Both the position numbers and the translations under genes were made by a program. Under the pieces are notes generated by a model that was not told the DNA's origin, ran no database searches, and saw nothing but the letters and a program-made list of their open reading frames with translations. A DNA stretch of 64,000 nt from Enterococcus casseliflavus NBRC 100478 (lineage in GTDB: Bacteria > Bacillota > Bacilli > Lactobacillales > Enterococcaceae), in contig NZ_BCPT01000018.1 of NCBI RefSeq assembly GCF_001544095.1, positions 1-64,000 on the forward strand, in the 5' to 3' direction. Below, in pieces: positions 9,640-18,893 of the stretch (position 1 is the first letter of the stretch; each line of letters begins with the position of its first letter).

Positions 9640-9673
9640 CACAAAAAAACTTCAACCGAAATGGTTGAAGTTT
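9640..9673 (-). terminator. Terminator of the ntdP-like gene
   Basis: Arms AAACTTCAACC (9647-9657) and GGTTGAAGTTT (9663-9673) enclose a five-base loop. An A run on the plus strand gives a T tract for minus-strand transcription. Confidence 0.8.
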
Positions 9674-9706
9674 CTCGGGAAAAATGAGCGATCCGACCCA
9701 CTTCAC

Positions 9707-10240
9707 TTATTTTTGAGACAACTGCTTGTAGCGATCATACCAAATGTCCACATACCCTTGCGAAAAGGGTCCTTTGCCATTATTGATCCAATCTACTAAA
9801 ATTTTGACATTTTCTTTCAAGATAAAATCAATGTCTTGCGGATATTGCATAATCTTACTGTGCAATTCATACTCATCCACATCTAGTAAACGTTTCTCGC
9901 CATCAGGAAATACTTTGATATCAAGGTCATAATCGATATATTTCAATGCCTCTTCATCAAGTAAATACGGTGAAGCAAGATTACAATAATAGGAAACCCC
10001 CTTTTCTCGAATCATTGCAATAACATTAAACCAGTATTTTTTATGAAAATATACAATTGCTGGTTCACGGGTAACCCAGCGTCTTCCATCTGATTCGGTC
10101 ACTAATGTATGATCGTTGACCCCTATCACTGAGAATTCACTGGTCTTTAAGACCATCGTATCCCGCCACGTTCGATGCAAATTGCCGTCATGTTTGTAGC
10201 TTTGAATGCTGACAAACTCTCCTTCTTTTGGAACTCGCAT
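9707..10240 (-). CDS. ntdP: DUF402 nucleoside tri-/diphosphate phosphatase
   Basis: A 177-residue soluble protein matching the DUF402/NtdP group of Firmicutes, whose members hydrolyse nucleoside tri- and diphosphates with a metal ion. Recognisable features are the N-terminal [17 protein letters not shown], the [12 protein letters not shown] core strand and the acidic [22 protein letters not shown] metal-binding region. Length is normal. It has its own promoter and terminator and is probably transcribed alone, downstream of mutY. Precise substrate preference cannot be read from the sequence. Confidence 0.85.
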   Translation of the reverse strand: MRVPKEGEFVSIQSYKHDGNLHRTWRDTMVLKTSEFSVIGVNDHTLVTESDGRRWVTREPAIVYFHKKYWFNVIAMIREKGVSYYCNLASPYLLDEEALKYIDYDLDIKVFPDGEKRLLDVDEYELHSKIMQYPQDIDFILKENVKILVDWINNGKGPFSQGYVDIWYDRYKQLSQK

Positions 10241-10307
10241 AGCAACCCTTCCCTCAGCAAGAAAACTTGCGTTTTGTTTGGGTGTTCATTACACCGACAT
10301 CGTTAAT

Positions 10308-10316
10308 ATTATAGCA
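10308..10316 (-). promoter_or_regulatory. Extended -10 promoter of ntdP
   Basis: Minus-strand TGCTATAAT lies about 68 bases before the ntdP start. No good -35 box is seen, as is common for extended -10 promoters. Confidence 0.45.
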
Positions 10317-10333
10317 ATAAAAGAAAGCTTTGC

Positions 10334-11485
10334 CTAGAAATCTTTATCGAGTTTCTGATATTTCTTTAATTGATCCACCAATTTCTGCTGGGGTTTTGGG
10401 AAAACATAGTTTTGAAAGGATTCTTTTGCTGCCCATTCGCTGTCTTGTAACGTGAGCTCTCCCCGTTTTCTGCCGTAAAATAAAAGGACGTGCCATTTCA
10501 AATGACTAAAGATATGAGTGATCTCGCCAAAATGTCGTTTTTGCCAAACGACAGGCAGATCAGGAAAAATCTCGAGCGCATCATCTTCGGCAATCAAGTC
10601 CAACTGCAGTTGCTCCTCTTTTGCCCATGTTCGCTGCAGAGCCTCGTACTGTTCTTTCGTCACTTCTACCAAAGGAAAATGCCACATAGAAGCCAATAAG
10701 CCTGTTTCAGGTCGTTGCACGAGTAAAAACGAGCCTTGATCTTCGATGGCGCCTGCGATGTAATAGACATCTTTTGGCTTTGCTTTTTTCGATTTCACTG
10801 GAAAGTCTGTTTGTCGATTCTCCGCATAAGCAAGACAATACTGACTGATGGGACACTCTTCACATTTCGGTGTGGTGGGTGTACAGATTCGTGAGCCAAG
10901 ATCCATCAAGGCTTGATTAAACTCACCAGGTTCATCGGGGGAAATGATTGTTCTCATCGCCTCGTCGAATGGTCTTCGGCTGCTGGCTTTCGCAATATCT
11001 GCTTCGATACAAAATAACCGACTGACGACCCGCATCACATTTCCATCGATTGCCGGTTCTGGCAAGCCAAAAGCAATACTGCCAATGGCTCCAGCTGTGT
11101 AGGGACCAATTCCTTTTAATGAGCGAATCTCTTCAATTGATTGGGGCATTTCTCCGTCGAATTCGGCAACGATTTGCTGGGCGGCAGCCTTAAGGTTACG
11201 GGCACGAGAGTAATAACCTAAACCTTCCCAAACCTTTAAAAGCTTTTGTTCTTCGGCTGCCGCCAAGTCTTGGATCGTCGGGAATTGTTCCATAAAACGA
11301 TAGAAATAGCCAATCACTGTCTCCACTCGTGTTTGTTGAAGCATGATCTCTGAGATCCAGATTGCATACGGATCGTTGGTCGCCCGCCAAGGCAGATTGC
11401 GTTTTTCTTTATGATACCAAGTTAAAAATGTTTCTTGGAACGTCTTGATTTTTTCTTCATCCCAAGTTTCCCATTGCTTACTCAT
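10334..11485 (-). CDS. mutY: A/G-specific adenine glycosylase
   Basis: Base-excision repair enzyme that removes adenine mispaired with 8-oxoguanine. The 383-residue protein has the catalytic-glutamate motif SEIMLQQTRVETV, the helix-hairpin-helix LKGIGPYTAGAI with catalytic Asp in AIDGNVMRV, an iron-sulfur cluster motif C-x6-C-x2-C-x5-C (CTPTTPKCEECPISQYC) and a C-terminal Nudix-like domain. Its start overlaps the recX stop by eight bases (ATGAGTAA), so translation is probably coupled to recX. Confidence 0.95.
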   Translation of the reverse strand: MSKQWETWDEEKIKTFQETFLTWYHKEKRNLPWRATNDPYAIWISEIMLQQTRVETVIGYFYRFMEQFPTIQDLAAAEEQKLLKVWEGLGYYSRARNLKAAAQQIVAEFDGEMPQSIEEIRSLKGIGPYTAGAIGSIAFGLPEPAIDGNVMRVVSRLFCIEADIAKASSRRPFDEAMRTIISPDEPGEFNQALMDLGSRICTPTTPKCEECPISQYCLAYAENRQTDFPVKSKKAKPKDVYYIAGAIEDQGSFLLVQRPETGLLASMWHFPLVEVTKEQYEALQRTWAKEEQLQLDLIAEDDALEIFPDLPVVWQKRHFGEITHIFSHLKWHVLLFYGRKRGELTLQDSEWAAKESFQNYVFPKPQQKLVDQLKKYQKLDKDF

Positions 11486-12272
11486 CCACTACTTCCTCAT
11501 CTAAGAATCGTTGTATATCATCGATGGCAAACCCTTTTTGATAAAGGCCTTGCTTGATTTTCATTTTTCGTTTCATCAACGGTAACCGCTGATGCCGCCG
11601 CATAAGTCGGGCCCCTTCTCTTTGGAGCGCTTCATTTTCTTGGTCCTCATCTTTTTCCATCGGTAATTCATCCAAAATCATCTGAATGACTCCTTGATGA
11701 AAACCTTTTTGCATCAAATGCATTTTTATCTTTTGGATCATTTCTTTATGGCTTTTGTTGTGAAAACGACGCATCGCTTTTTCAGCCGTATGATAACCGA
11801 CTTCAAACTGCATTTCCTCGGTATACAAAGGCAATACTTCCTGAATCACGGGATCTTTTAATCCTTTTTTTCTCAATTGCTGACTGATGACCACGGGTCC
11901 TTTATCACTCATGCGGACTTGGGTGCGAATGTAGCTCTCTCCGTAGTTTTTGTCATCGATCAAATTCAGCTCTTTCAGACGTTCAACGACTAAGTCTCGG
12001 TCTTGTTTTTCGATTTCTTTGTCTTTCAAATAGGTACGGACTTCCATTTCAGAACGCAGCTGATAGCTGATATAGTTCATGGCTTGCTGCAATCCTAGAT
12101 CAAACCCCGCACTTTTTTTGATTTCTTTTAATTCTTCTTCACTCAGTTCCTTGCCTTTTAATAGCCGAAAACGGACCAAAAGATCTTCTGAGACCCGCAG
12201 CGTCTCACCTTCTGATGTCGCCACTTCATAAAATGGTCCTTTTCCTTTATTGATACGAATAATTGTATTCAT
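11478..12272 (-). CDS. recX: Regulatory protein RecX
   Basis: Modulator of RecA filament activity, 264 residues, the usual size for Firmicutes. The protein is rich in charged helices with three-helix RecX repeats, for example LEELKEIKKSAGF-type and LKELNLIDDKNYGESYI segments. The frame opens eight codons earlier, but GAGGTG directly before the ATG at 12272 decides the start. It forms a two-gene unit with mutY and is divergent from the rRNA methyltransferase gene. Confidence 0.92.
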   Translation of the reverse strand: MNTIIRINKGKGPFYEVATSEGETLRVSEDLLVRFRLLKGKELSEEELKEIKKSAGFDLGLQQAMNYISYQLRSEMEVRTYLKDKEIEKQDRDLVVERLKELNLIDDKNYGESYIRTQVRMSDKGPVVISQQLRKKGLKDPVIQEVLPLYTEEMQFEVGYHTAEKAMRRFHNKSHKEMIQKIKMHLMQKGFHQGVIQMILDELPMEKDEDQENEALQREGARLMRRHQRLPLMKRKMKIKQGLYQKGFAIDDIQRFLDEEVVDE

Positions 12273-12299
12273 CTTCTTCACCTCGCGAACGTACATTCT

Positions 12300-12357
12300 A
12301 TTTTACCACAACTACGATGAAATTCCTTCTAATCAAGCTGAAAAAATGTGGTAAAAT
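12300..12357. promoter_or_regulatory. Divergent extended -10 promoters of recX and rlmD
   Basis: The element TGTGGTAAAAT occurs on the minus strand (12300-12310) facing recX and on the plus strand (12347-12357) facing the methyltransferase gene. Both have a TGG extension and TAAAAT, with poor -35 boxes. Confidence 0.45.
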
Positions 12358-12386
12358 GAACTGACTATTTTATTTAAGGAGTTCAC

Positions 12387-13763
12387 ATGGCAAATACACA
12401 AGTCCAGCTTGGACAAAAACTACAACTAACGATCAAACGCTTGGGGATCAACGGAGAAGGCATTGGGTATTACAAAAAGTTGATCATCTTTGTTCCCCGT
12501 GTTCTACCGGGGGAACAGGTCATTGCCGAAGTCACCAAAGCATCTCCCCGCTTTGCTGAAGCTAAGATGACCAAAATCATCAAGCCAAGCAGCGATCGCA
12601 TCCAACCACCCTGCAAGTTTTACGACCGGTGCGGCGGCTGCCAATTGCAGCACTTAGTCTACGACAAACAATTAGACTTCAAAAAAGACCTATTGAAACA
12701 GGCACTTGAAAAATTTAAGCCAAAAGGCTACCAACAGTTTGAACTAAGGGATACTTTAGGCATGGATGTTCCTTGGCATTACCGCAACAAAGCACAATTT
12801 CAATTGCGTTACAACAGTCAAACCAAACGAATCGAAGCGGGTTTATACGAAATGGAGTCTCATCGCTTAGTCGCCATTGATGATTGCCTCGTACAAGAAC
12901 AAGATACGCAAAAAGTGATCAACGGCATCGTCCAATTGTTGAATAAATACCAGATCCCGATTTACGATGAACGCAAAAACAGCGGGATTCTAAGGACATT
13001 GATGGTTCGTATCGGGATCGCGACTGGCGAAGTTCAAGTCGTGTTTATTACCAACTCTGTCAAACTGCCGCAAAAAAATGCGCTGATTCGCGAGATCAAT
13101 CAGCGCTTGCCGCAAGTCGTTTCCATCATGCAAAATGTGCAAAACAAAAAAACGTCCGTCGTCATGGGAGAGGAAACGATTCATCTTTGGGGCAAAGAAG
13201 CGATCGAAGAACGGTTGAATGAACTGACCTTCGACTTGTCCGCCCGCGCATTCTTCCAGCTGAATCCACAGCAAACCAGCATCTTGTATCAAGAAGGGTT
13301 AAAAGCCCTTGACTTGAGCAAAAATGAAACAGTCGTTGATGCCTATTGCGGTGTGGGAACGATTGGGTTGAGCGTGGCTCCTTATGCCAAAGAAGTCCGC
13401 GGCATGGACATTATTCCTCAAGCAATTGAAAATGCCCAAGAAAATGCACGCCGCATTGGTGCCCAAAATACCCATTATGAAACGGGAACTGCTGAGGAGC
13501 TCTTACCAAAATGGTTTAATGAAGGCTTCAAACCTGATAGCATTATTGTTGATCCGCCAAGGACAGGCTTGGATGAACGATTATTGCAAGCTTTGCTGAA
13601 ACAACCACCGAAGAAGATGGTCTATATATCTTGTAATGTTTCTACTTTAGCAAGAGACTTGGTCCAATTAGCCAAAGTGTTTCACGTAAAATATCTGCAA
13701 TCAGTAGATATGTTTCCACAAACCGCCCGCTGCGAAGTAGTGGTAAAATTGACCAGAAAATAA
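12387..13763 (+). CDS. rlmD: 23S rRNA (uracil-C5)-methyltransferase, RlmD/RumA family
   Basis: SAM-dependent methyltransferase of 458 residues modifying a uracil of 23S rRNA (U1939 or U747 type). It has an N-terminal TRAM domain (about 1-60), an iron-sulfur motif with Cys76, Cys82 and Cys85 in CKFYDRCGGC, the SAM-binding DAYCGVGTIGL, DPPRTGL and the catalytic Cys loop YISCNVSTL. AAGGAG lies five bases before the start. Firmicutes often carry several paralogues, so the exact target nucleotide is uncertain. Confidence 0.9.
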   Translation: MANTQVQLGQKLQLTIKRLGINGEGIGYYKKLIIFVPRVLPGEQVIAEVTKASPRFAEAKMTKIIKPSSDRIQPPCKFYDRCGGCQLQHLVYDKQLDFKKDLLKQALEKFKPKGYQQFELRDTLGMDVPWHYRNKAQFQLRYNSQTKRIEAGLYEMESHRLVAIDDCLVQEQDTQKVINGIVQLLNKYQIPIYDERKNSGILRTLMVRIGIATGEVQVVFITNSVKLPQKNALIREINQRLPQVVSIMQNVQNKKTSVVMGEETIHLWGKEAIEERLNELTFDLSARAFFQLNPQQTSILYQEGLKALDLSKNETVVDAYCGVGTIGLSVAPYAKEVRGMDIIPQAIENAQENARRIGAQNTHYETGTAEELLPKWFNEGFKPDSIIVDPPRTGLDERLLQALLKQPPKKMVYISCNVSTLARDLVQLAKVFHVKYLQSVDMFPQTARCEVVVKLTRK

Positions 13764-13766
13764 ACA

Positions 13767-13812
13767 CTCGCCTGACAAATCATCTTGTGATCTGTCAGGC
13801 GAATATTGTTTT
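13767..13812 (+). terminator. Terminator of the rRNA methyltransferase gene
   Basis: A 15-base-pair stem with one mismatch (TCGCCTGACA.ATCA) and loop TCTTG. The T tract after it is interrupted, so efficiency may be modest. Confidence 0.6.
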
Positions 13813-13821
13813 CGTTGCCTT

Positions 13822-14379
13822 TTAATTGATTTGTAAGACGAGGACTTTCGTGGCAATAAAGGTATCCCCTACTCGCTGCCCATAAAGACTTACCGATCGT
13901 TCAAGCTGCAGATCCGCACGTGACCCCTCCACGATTCGAGAATTATGCGATTGTGCATCATATAGAATTACTTTTATCTCAGTCTCGCTAGTAATCGTAA
14001 ATTTGAGTTTTTCTTCTGAAGATATTGCGATATCGATTTCCTCATCCCCTTCAGTTCTTGTAGAAAAATTGGTTATCTCTAGTTCAAAATGATCCCCATC
14101 CATAGATACAAGAATGCCTGTTTCATCTGCTTGTGCCAATTCCTCATTCGCTCGCTCTGCATCTGTCTGAGTCACTTGTTGCGCTTTTGTCTGATCGGTT
14201 GGATCGTCATTATTTTGCGTCTCGTCTCCACTTTGACTCGATTGTGTTTGCGCTTGCGGCGTATTGATTTGGTTGTTGATGGGTACGTTGTCGTTGTTTG
14301 TCTGTGGGTCATTCGCAGCAACACCGCAACCACTAAGTAATGCCACAAACAAAATAATTGCTGTTTGTTTTTTTATCAT
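13822..14379 (-). CDS. Putative lipoprotein of the ABC exporter operon
   Basis: A 185-residue protein with a lipobox LLSGC (Cys18), followed by a long low-complexity stretch rich in Gln, Asn, Thr and Asp (about 20-85) and a C-terminal beta-rich domain of about 100 residues. I do not recognise the family. Start at 14379 is favoured by GGAAGGTG eight bases upstream; the earlier ATG would lie inside the preceding gene's end. It is the last gene of a fusion-protein/ATPase/permease/lipoprotein operon and may be an accessory surface component of that exporter. Confidence 0.75.
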   Translation of the reverse strand: MIKKQTAIILFVALLSGCGVAANDPQTNNDNVPINNQINTPQAQTQSSQSGDETQNNDDPTDQTKAQQVTQTDAERANEELAQADETGILVSMDGDHFELEITNFSTRTEGDEEIDIAISSEEKLKFTITSETEIKVILYDAQSHNSRIVEGSRADLQLERSVSLYGQRVGDTFIATKVLVLQIN

Positions 14380-14395
14380 AAAAAACACCTTCCTT

Positions 14396-15601
14396 TTATT
14401 CATAGCGTAATGCTTCGATCGGTTTTAATTTCGACGCTTTATAAGCGGGCAAGTAACCAAAAATAGTACCGATCAGCATTGAAAATGACACACTGATCAA
14501 AATGGATAACAATGAGATCGTCATCGGATACTCTAACAGACGCAAAGCGATAAGACTGATCAACAGACCGACGAAGATGCCAATCAGCCCGCCGATCACC
14601 GATAAAACGATTGCTTCTGTCAAAAATTGCTGCAAAATCACTTTACGTTTGGCACCCAATGCTTTCTTCAAACCGATCTCTCTGGTACGCTCTGTCACAC
14701 TGACCAGCATCGTATTCATTACACCGATCCCACCGACGAGTAAGGAAATGCTAGCAATTCCCCCCAGTAAAATCATATTCGATCGATTGATATCATCGGT
14801 CATTTTCTGCACTTCATCATAGTTGCGGATGGAAAAAACAAAATCCGAAGGCGGAATACTCTTGGTCAATTCATGGCTGGCTTGGACGACTGCTGATTCT
14901 AAGACGTCCGCATTCGTTGCCTGAAACAGCACTGTTGGCCTTTGGTTGAGCTTTCCTTCGACGAAACTTTGGCTGCCTCGAGGGATGAAGACATATTTTC
15001 CTGACAGTTGCTCCGTGTCAGAAACAGCTACGCCAACGATGCGAAAGGGCGTCCCATTGATTTCGATCAGTTGATTGATAGGATCACGATAGGAGAAAAA
15101 AATTTCCGCCAAATCTTTCGTAATCACCGCAACTTGTTTTTGTGTCTGCAATTCGGTTTCAGTCATTGCTCTGCCAGCAAGGATCGTATGGGGCAAAATT
15201 TCAAAGAACCCGCCATCCATGCCTAGCACTGTCGTATCGGTTTGCTGGTCTCTTTGGAAAACTGTCAGATTGGCTTCATAGAACAAGCTAACGTTCTTGG
15301 CGTGATCAATGGTCAGCAACTTTTGCAGCTCTCCTTCTGATAGTTGCGGGGCGTAATCAGGCAAACGATCATTTCTGCCGCTTTCGCCCGCTAAAAAAGC
15401 ACTTCTGGCGTCATATTCGATCCGCATCGAGTTAGTATCACCACCAATCAGCTGCTTTTTCATGTTCTCAGTATTTCCGTTGATGATACTCACAATGGAA
15501 ATGATGGAGGCAATCCCGACAATGATTCCTAGCATCGTCAACAAGGAACGCAAACGATGCTGGTAGATTGCTTGAATGGCTAAGCGAATATTTTCGGTCA
15601 T
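14396..15601 (-). CDS. ABC transporter permease, MacB/FtsX type
   Basis: Membrane subunit of 401 residues with one N-terminal transmembrane helix, a large extracytoplasmic MacB-type core domain (about 45-240) and three C-terminal helices carrying the FtsX domain with the motif ERTREIGLKKALGAKR. This is the architecture of MacB-like mechanotransmission exporters, here with a separate ATPase. It overlaps the ATPase gene by four bases (ATGA). Likely cargo classes are peptides, lipopeptides or antimicrobials, but nothing here fixes it. Confidence 0.9.
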   Translation of the reverse strand: MTENIRLAIQAIYQHRLRSLLTMLGIIVGIASIISIVSIINGNTENMKKQLIGGDTNSMRIEYDARSAFLAGESGRNDRLPDYAPQLSEGELQKLLTIDHAKNVSLFYEANLTVFQRDQQTDTTVLGMDGGFFEILPHTILAGRAMTETELQTQKQVAVITKDLAEIFFSYRDPINQLIEINGTPFRIVGVAVSDTEQLSGKYVFIPRGSQSFVEGKLNQRPTVLFQATNADVLESAVVQASHELTKSIPPSDFVFSIRNYDEVQKMTDDINRSNMILLGGIASISLLVGGIGVMNTMLVSVTERTREIGLKKALGAKRKVILQQFLTEAIVLSVIGGLIGIFVGLLISLIALRLLEYPMTISLLSILISVSFSMLIGTIFGYLPAYKASKLKPIEALRYE

Positions 15602-16272
15602 CTTGTGCCCTCCTCAACAACTTCACCATCTTTAATGACGATTTGCCGCTTTGCATAGTCCGCGACTTCTTGTTCGTGGGTAATCAAAACCACTGTTTTT
15701 CCTAGATGATTCAGCTTAGTAAATAGCGCCATAATCTCATGACTATTAGCGGTATCTAAAGAACCCGTTTGCTCATCCGCTAAGATCACATTTGCTTCTC
15801 CTGCTAATGCCCGAGCAATCGCTACTCGTTGTTTTTGCCCCCCTGACAACTGATTGATCCTAAAATCGATCCGATCCCTCAATCCGACACTTTCTAAAGC
15901 GTGAATTGCTCGAGTCGTTCGTTCTTCCTGATTGACACCAGCATACAAGAGCGGTAAGGCAGCATTTTGTAAAACGGATAGTTTGGGCAACAGTTCAAAA
16001 TTTTGAAACACGAAGCCGATTTTTTGATTGCGGATCTCGGACAGTTCATCTTCACTCATTTGACTGGTATTTTTACCATCAAGTAGATAGCTGCCCGTTG
16101 TTGGCGTGTCTAAACAGCCAATAATATTCATCAAGGTCGACTTGCCTGATCCCGATCGGCCCATGATGGAAACAAACTCGCCAGCATTGATTGTTAAGTT
16201 GATTTTTTTCAAAACGTGAATCTCACTAGTGCCCTGTGGGAACGTTTTGCAGACATCAATCAGTTGGATCAT
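15598..16272 (-). CDS. ABC transporter ATPase, MacB/LolD type
   Basis: Nucleotide-binding subunit of 224 residues. Walker A GRSGSGKST, Q-loop, LSGGQKQR signature and the H-loop THE are intact. Walker B reads VILADEQTGSLD; most relatives have Pro where Gln follows the catalytic Glu, a small oddity that should not abolish hydrolysis. It partners with the permease just downstream (four-base overlap) and its start overlaps the end of the fusion-protein gene by 17 bases. Confidence 0.92.
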   Translation of the reverse strand: MIQLIDVCKTFPQGTSEIHVLKKINLTINAGEFVSIMGRSGSGKSTLMNIIGCLDTPTTGSYLLDGKNTSQMSEDELSEIRNQKIGFVFQNFELLPKLSVLQNAALPLLYAGVNQEERTTRAIHALESVGLRDRIDFRINQLSGGQKQRVAIARALAGEANVILADEQTGSLDTANSHEIMALFTKLNHLGKTVVLITHEQEVADYAKRQIVIKDGEVVEEGTR

Positions 16273-17497
16273 TTGGTCTCACATCCATTCCTTCTTGGAT
16301 CCGAACTGTTGGGAAGACGAGCGCCACTTGCATATCCAGTTCACTTTCTAACAGATACATGGCTTCATCCGTTTCATCTTCCATGATTTCCACGGATAGT
16401 TTACTGATTTTATGGTCCTCAACGACGTAGATGAAGGGCCTATCTTCTTCATAAAACACGAACGATTTGGGCAGCTTGATCGCGGTTTGCTCTTCCTCAA
16501 TGCGTTCTACAAAACAATGGATACCAATACTAGGTGGCTCTTCACTTTCGTCTAAAACGACTTCAAAACTAAATTGCGACAAATTGGGATTTGCGCCTTG
16601 TTCTTCAACCACTACCGAAGGCTCTTTCATATCCCCAACTCGGGTGATCTTTCCAGTCCATCGCTGACTGCCGCCATTACGGTCTCTAAGTTCAACTTTT
16701 TGACCAGGCTCAAGTTGATTGCGGCGAAATTCATCCACAGTCCCTTTTAAAAAGAGCCGACTGGTATCAACGATCGTCATAAAAGGATTCTCTGGAGTTG
16801 CTTCACTTGCGCTTCGATTCATTTGTCGTTCGTCCACGTCTTTAACGATTCCATCAATTTCGGCTTCCACGACGTCTGAGCCATGTTGATCTTTGACTGA
16901 ACGTAGTTCTAATTCTGCCCGTTCCAGCTCTAATTCGGCATCGCCAATGCTGCTTTCCAAGTTTTGCGCTTCTAGCAGTAATTGACTTTGCTGCATTTCC
17001 AAATCGGTTTTACGATCTTCCAGCCCTTCTTTGTCCTCTTCTTCCGCACTGGCAATTTTTTGTTTCGTCTCCTCCAGCTGATTCGTGACCTTATTGTATT
17101 GTTCCCATTTTTGATTCGTTTGCCGTCTTGCTTGTTCCACAGCTCTCGAGCGATTTGCCGTCGCCTGTTCTGCTTCTTTAATGGCCAAAGCCCCCTCAGG
17201 GTTAGAGTAAACAAAAAGAGCTTGCCCTGCTTTGACTTGATCCCCTGCCTCTACTTTTTTCTCAACAACTGATCCTCTTGAGCTATCCACCTTGACTTCA
17301 ACCGTTCTTGCTGGTTCAACGACTCCTACTAAGTAAAAATCTGCTCTCGGTTGCAGATCTTGCAAAGTTATTTGAGTGATGGAAGGTTCTTCACGACGAG
17401 CAATCCCCCAGGTACTCGTCCAGCCTAAACTGCCGATAATCAGTAAACTACTGATGATCATGAAACTCTTTTTTGATTTGTTCATATGCTTTCTCAA
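16256..17497 (-). CDS. HlyD-type membrane fusion protein
   Basis: Periplasmic-adaptor-like subunit of the MacAB-type exporter, about 413 residues. An N-terminal signal anchor (about 12-29) is followed by a biotinyl-lipoyl-like segment, a long Lys/Glu/Gln-rich coiled coil (about 100-200), and beta-barrel domains. Start choice is uncertain. GGAAGG lies eight bases before a TTG at 17497, which I used; the ATG at 17485 (MNKSKKSF) is the conventional alternative with a weaker site. First gene of a four-gene operon divergent from the two-component system. Confidence 0.85.
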   Translation of the reverse strand: MRKHMNKSKKSFMIISSLLIIGSLGWTSTWGIARREEPSITQITLQDLQPRADFYLVGVVEPARTVEVKVDSSRGSVVEKKVEAGDQVKAGQALFVYSNPEGALAIKEAEQATANRSRAVEQARRQTNQKWEQYNKVTNQLEETKQKIASAEEEDKEGLEDRKTDLEMQQSQLLLEAQNLESSIGDAELELERAELELRSVKDQHGSDVVEAEIDGIVKDVDERQMNRSASEATPENPFMTIVDTSRLFLKGTVDEFRRNQLEPGQKVELRDRNGGSQRWTGKITRVGDMKEPSVVVEEQGANPNLSQFSFEVVLDESEEPPSIGIHCFVERIEEEQTAIKLPKSFVFYEEDRPFIYVVEDHKISKLSVEIMEDETDEAMYLLESELDMQVALVFPTVRIQEGMDVRPNDPTD

Positions 17498-17577
17498 ACA
17501 TCTCACCTTCCTGATTGGTTAATCGAATGACCACCTTTATTTAACCATTGAATCAATTTCCGTTTTGAACGTTTCTC

Positions 17578-17652
17578 TTAATATCTACTGAAGATTTCTT
17601 AAGAAAATAGAATTTTTCCATTCTTTTTTTATTAATATGAAGAATTATTAAG
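17578..17652. repeat. Two long direct repeats between the exporter and the two-component system
   Basis: Copy one at 17578-17603 and copy two at 17632-17652 share TTAATAT, then GAAGA(A/T)T, then TTAAG; copy one has five extra bases after TTAATAT. TTTCTTAAGAAA (17595-17606) is also a perfect palindrome. Spaced direct repeats are typical of OmpR-family regulator sites. Confidence 0.5.
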
Positions 17653-17682
17653 AAGAATTAGCTATTCGCTCCTACTCCTCTT

Positions 17683-17691
17683 TGCTATAAT
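17683..17691 (+). promoter_or_regulatory. Extended -10 promoter of the histidine kinase gene
   Basis: TGCTATAAT lies 38 bases before the kinase start and immediately downstream of the repeats. The -35 region is poor, which would fit an activator-dependent promoter. Confidence 0.5.
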
Positions 17692-17729
17692 CAAGAAAGA
17701 ATCAAGAACGAGTTAGAAAGGACTGTTTC

Positions 17730-18875
17730 ATGCGTAGTAAATATTCTTCATTTGTCTTTTTTCTGGTTGGCTTCTTCTTATTGGTAGGAGCCTTATGGCT
17801 ATTAAAGGAAACGAGACTCATTCAAATGGTGCTGGATAATTTTTTTTCAAACCTCGTTTTACAGGAAGTTGTGGAATCAAGTGATGGCGAAGGCGGGATG
17901 ATCCTTGGTACATTTGTCGACTGGCGCCCTGTTAAACAATTGTTCTTGGCTTTCTCCCTCTTTCTCGTTTTTGCCGTTACCTTGATTTGCTATTTTATCT
18001 ATCGTTATGTTTCAAGGAAAAAAATTGCAAGGATCGCCGAAGGAATTCAGCTCTTTTTTTCTCAATCGGAAGCAAGTTCGACGGGCAGCCTAGCGATCGA
18101 TCATGAATTATTAAAAATAAAAGATTCGATGAACCGCAATGAGGCTCTTTTAAAGGAAGAAACACAGCGCACCAAGGACTTGATCACCTATTTGGCGCAT
18201 GACTTAAAGACTCCCTTAGCTTCAGTGATCGGCTATCTCAACCTATTGTTGGATACGAAAAACTTGACCAATGAACAAATGACGCAATCCTTGACGATTG
18301 CTTTAGAAAAGTCTGAGCGTTTGGAAACGCTGATGAATGAATTTTTCGACATCACCCGTTTTAATCTGCAAGACATCCAATTGTATCAACGGGAACTTGA
18401 TTTCGTCTTCTTACTGAAGCAAATCCAAGAAGAATTCTATCCGCTGCTGAAAGAAAAAGAACAAACCATCTGCTACTCTGGACCAGAGAGCTTGAAATTA
18501 AAAGCCGATAGTGAACAGTTGGCGCGAGTGTTAAACAATCTGTTAAAAAATGCCATTGCCTATGCGCCTGATCAAACCACGATCACAATGCAGCTAACCG
18601 TGGACGAACAAGCAGCAACTTTTATCCTAGCGAATCAAAGTGAGCCGATCGAACAAGAACAATTGGAGGCATTATTTGAAAAATTTTATCGTCTGGATCA
18701 AGCTCGTTCAACCAAGACAGGTGGAGCAGGTCTCGGATTGGCGATCGCCAAAGAAATTATTTTGGCGCATCAGGGAACGATCCGAGCTGCTAGCAAGAAC
18801 AATGAGATTCAAATGATCGTCACATTGCCTTTAGCGATAAATCAACATGAAAAAACTAGAAAGTCAGTTAACTGA
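17730..18875 (+). CDS. VanS-like sensor histidine kinase
   Basis: Membrane sensor kinase of 381 residues. Two transmembrane helices (about 8-26 and 70-92) flank a short extracellular loop. The phosphoacceptor His157 is in YLAHDLKTPLASVIGYL and the ATPase domain has the N box NNLLKNAIAYA and a G box GGAGLGLAIAKEI. The H-box context and FFDITRFNL closely resemble the VanS group. No vanH/A/X/C/T/Y gene is present, so glycopeptide resistance control is not implied; the divergent MacAB-type operon is the likelier target. It is followed by its regulator 18 bases downstream. Confidence 0.9.
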   Translation: MRSKYSSFVFFLVGFFLLVGALWLLKETRLIQMVLDNFFSNLVLQEVVESSDGEGGMILGTFVDWRPVKQLFLAFSLFLVFAVTLICYFIYRYVSRKKIARIAEGIQLFFSQSEASSTGSLAIDHELLKIKDSMNRNEALLKEETQRTKDLITYLAHDLKTPLASVIGYLNLLLDTKNLTNEQMTQSLTIALEKSERLETLMNEFFDITRFNLQDIQLYQRELDFVFLLKQIQEEFYPLLKEKEQTICYSGPESLKLKADSEQLARVLNNLLKNAIAYAPDQTTITMQLTVDEQAATFILANQSEPIEQEQLEALFEKFYRLDQARSTKTGGAGLGLAIAKEIILAHQGTIRAASKNNEIQMIVTLPLAINQHEKTRKSVN

Positions 18876-18893
18876 AAAGGAAGGTCAATACGA

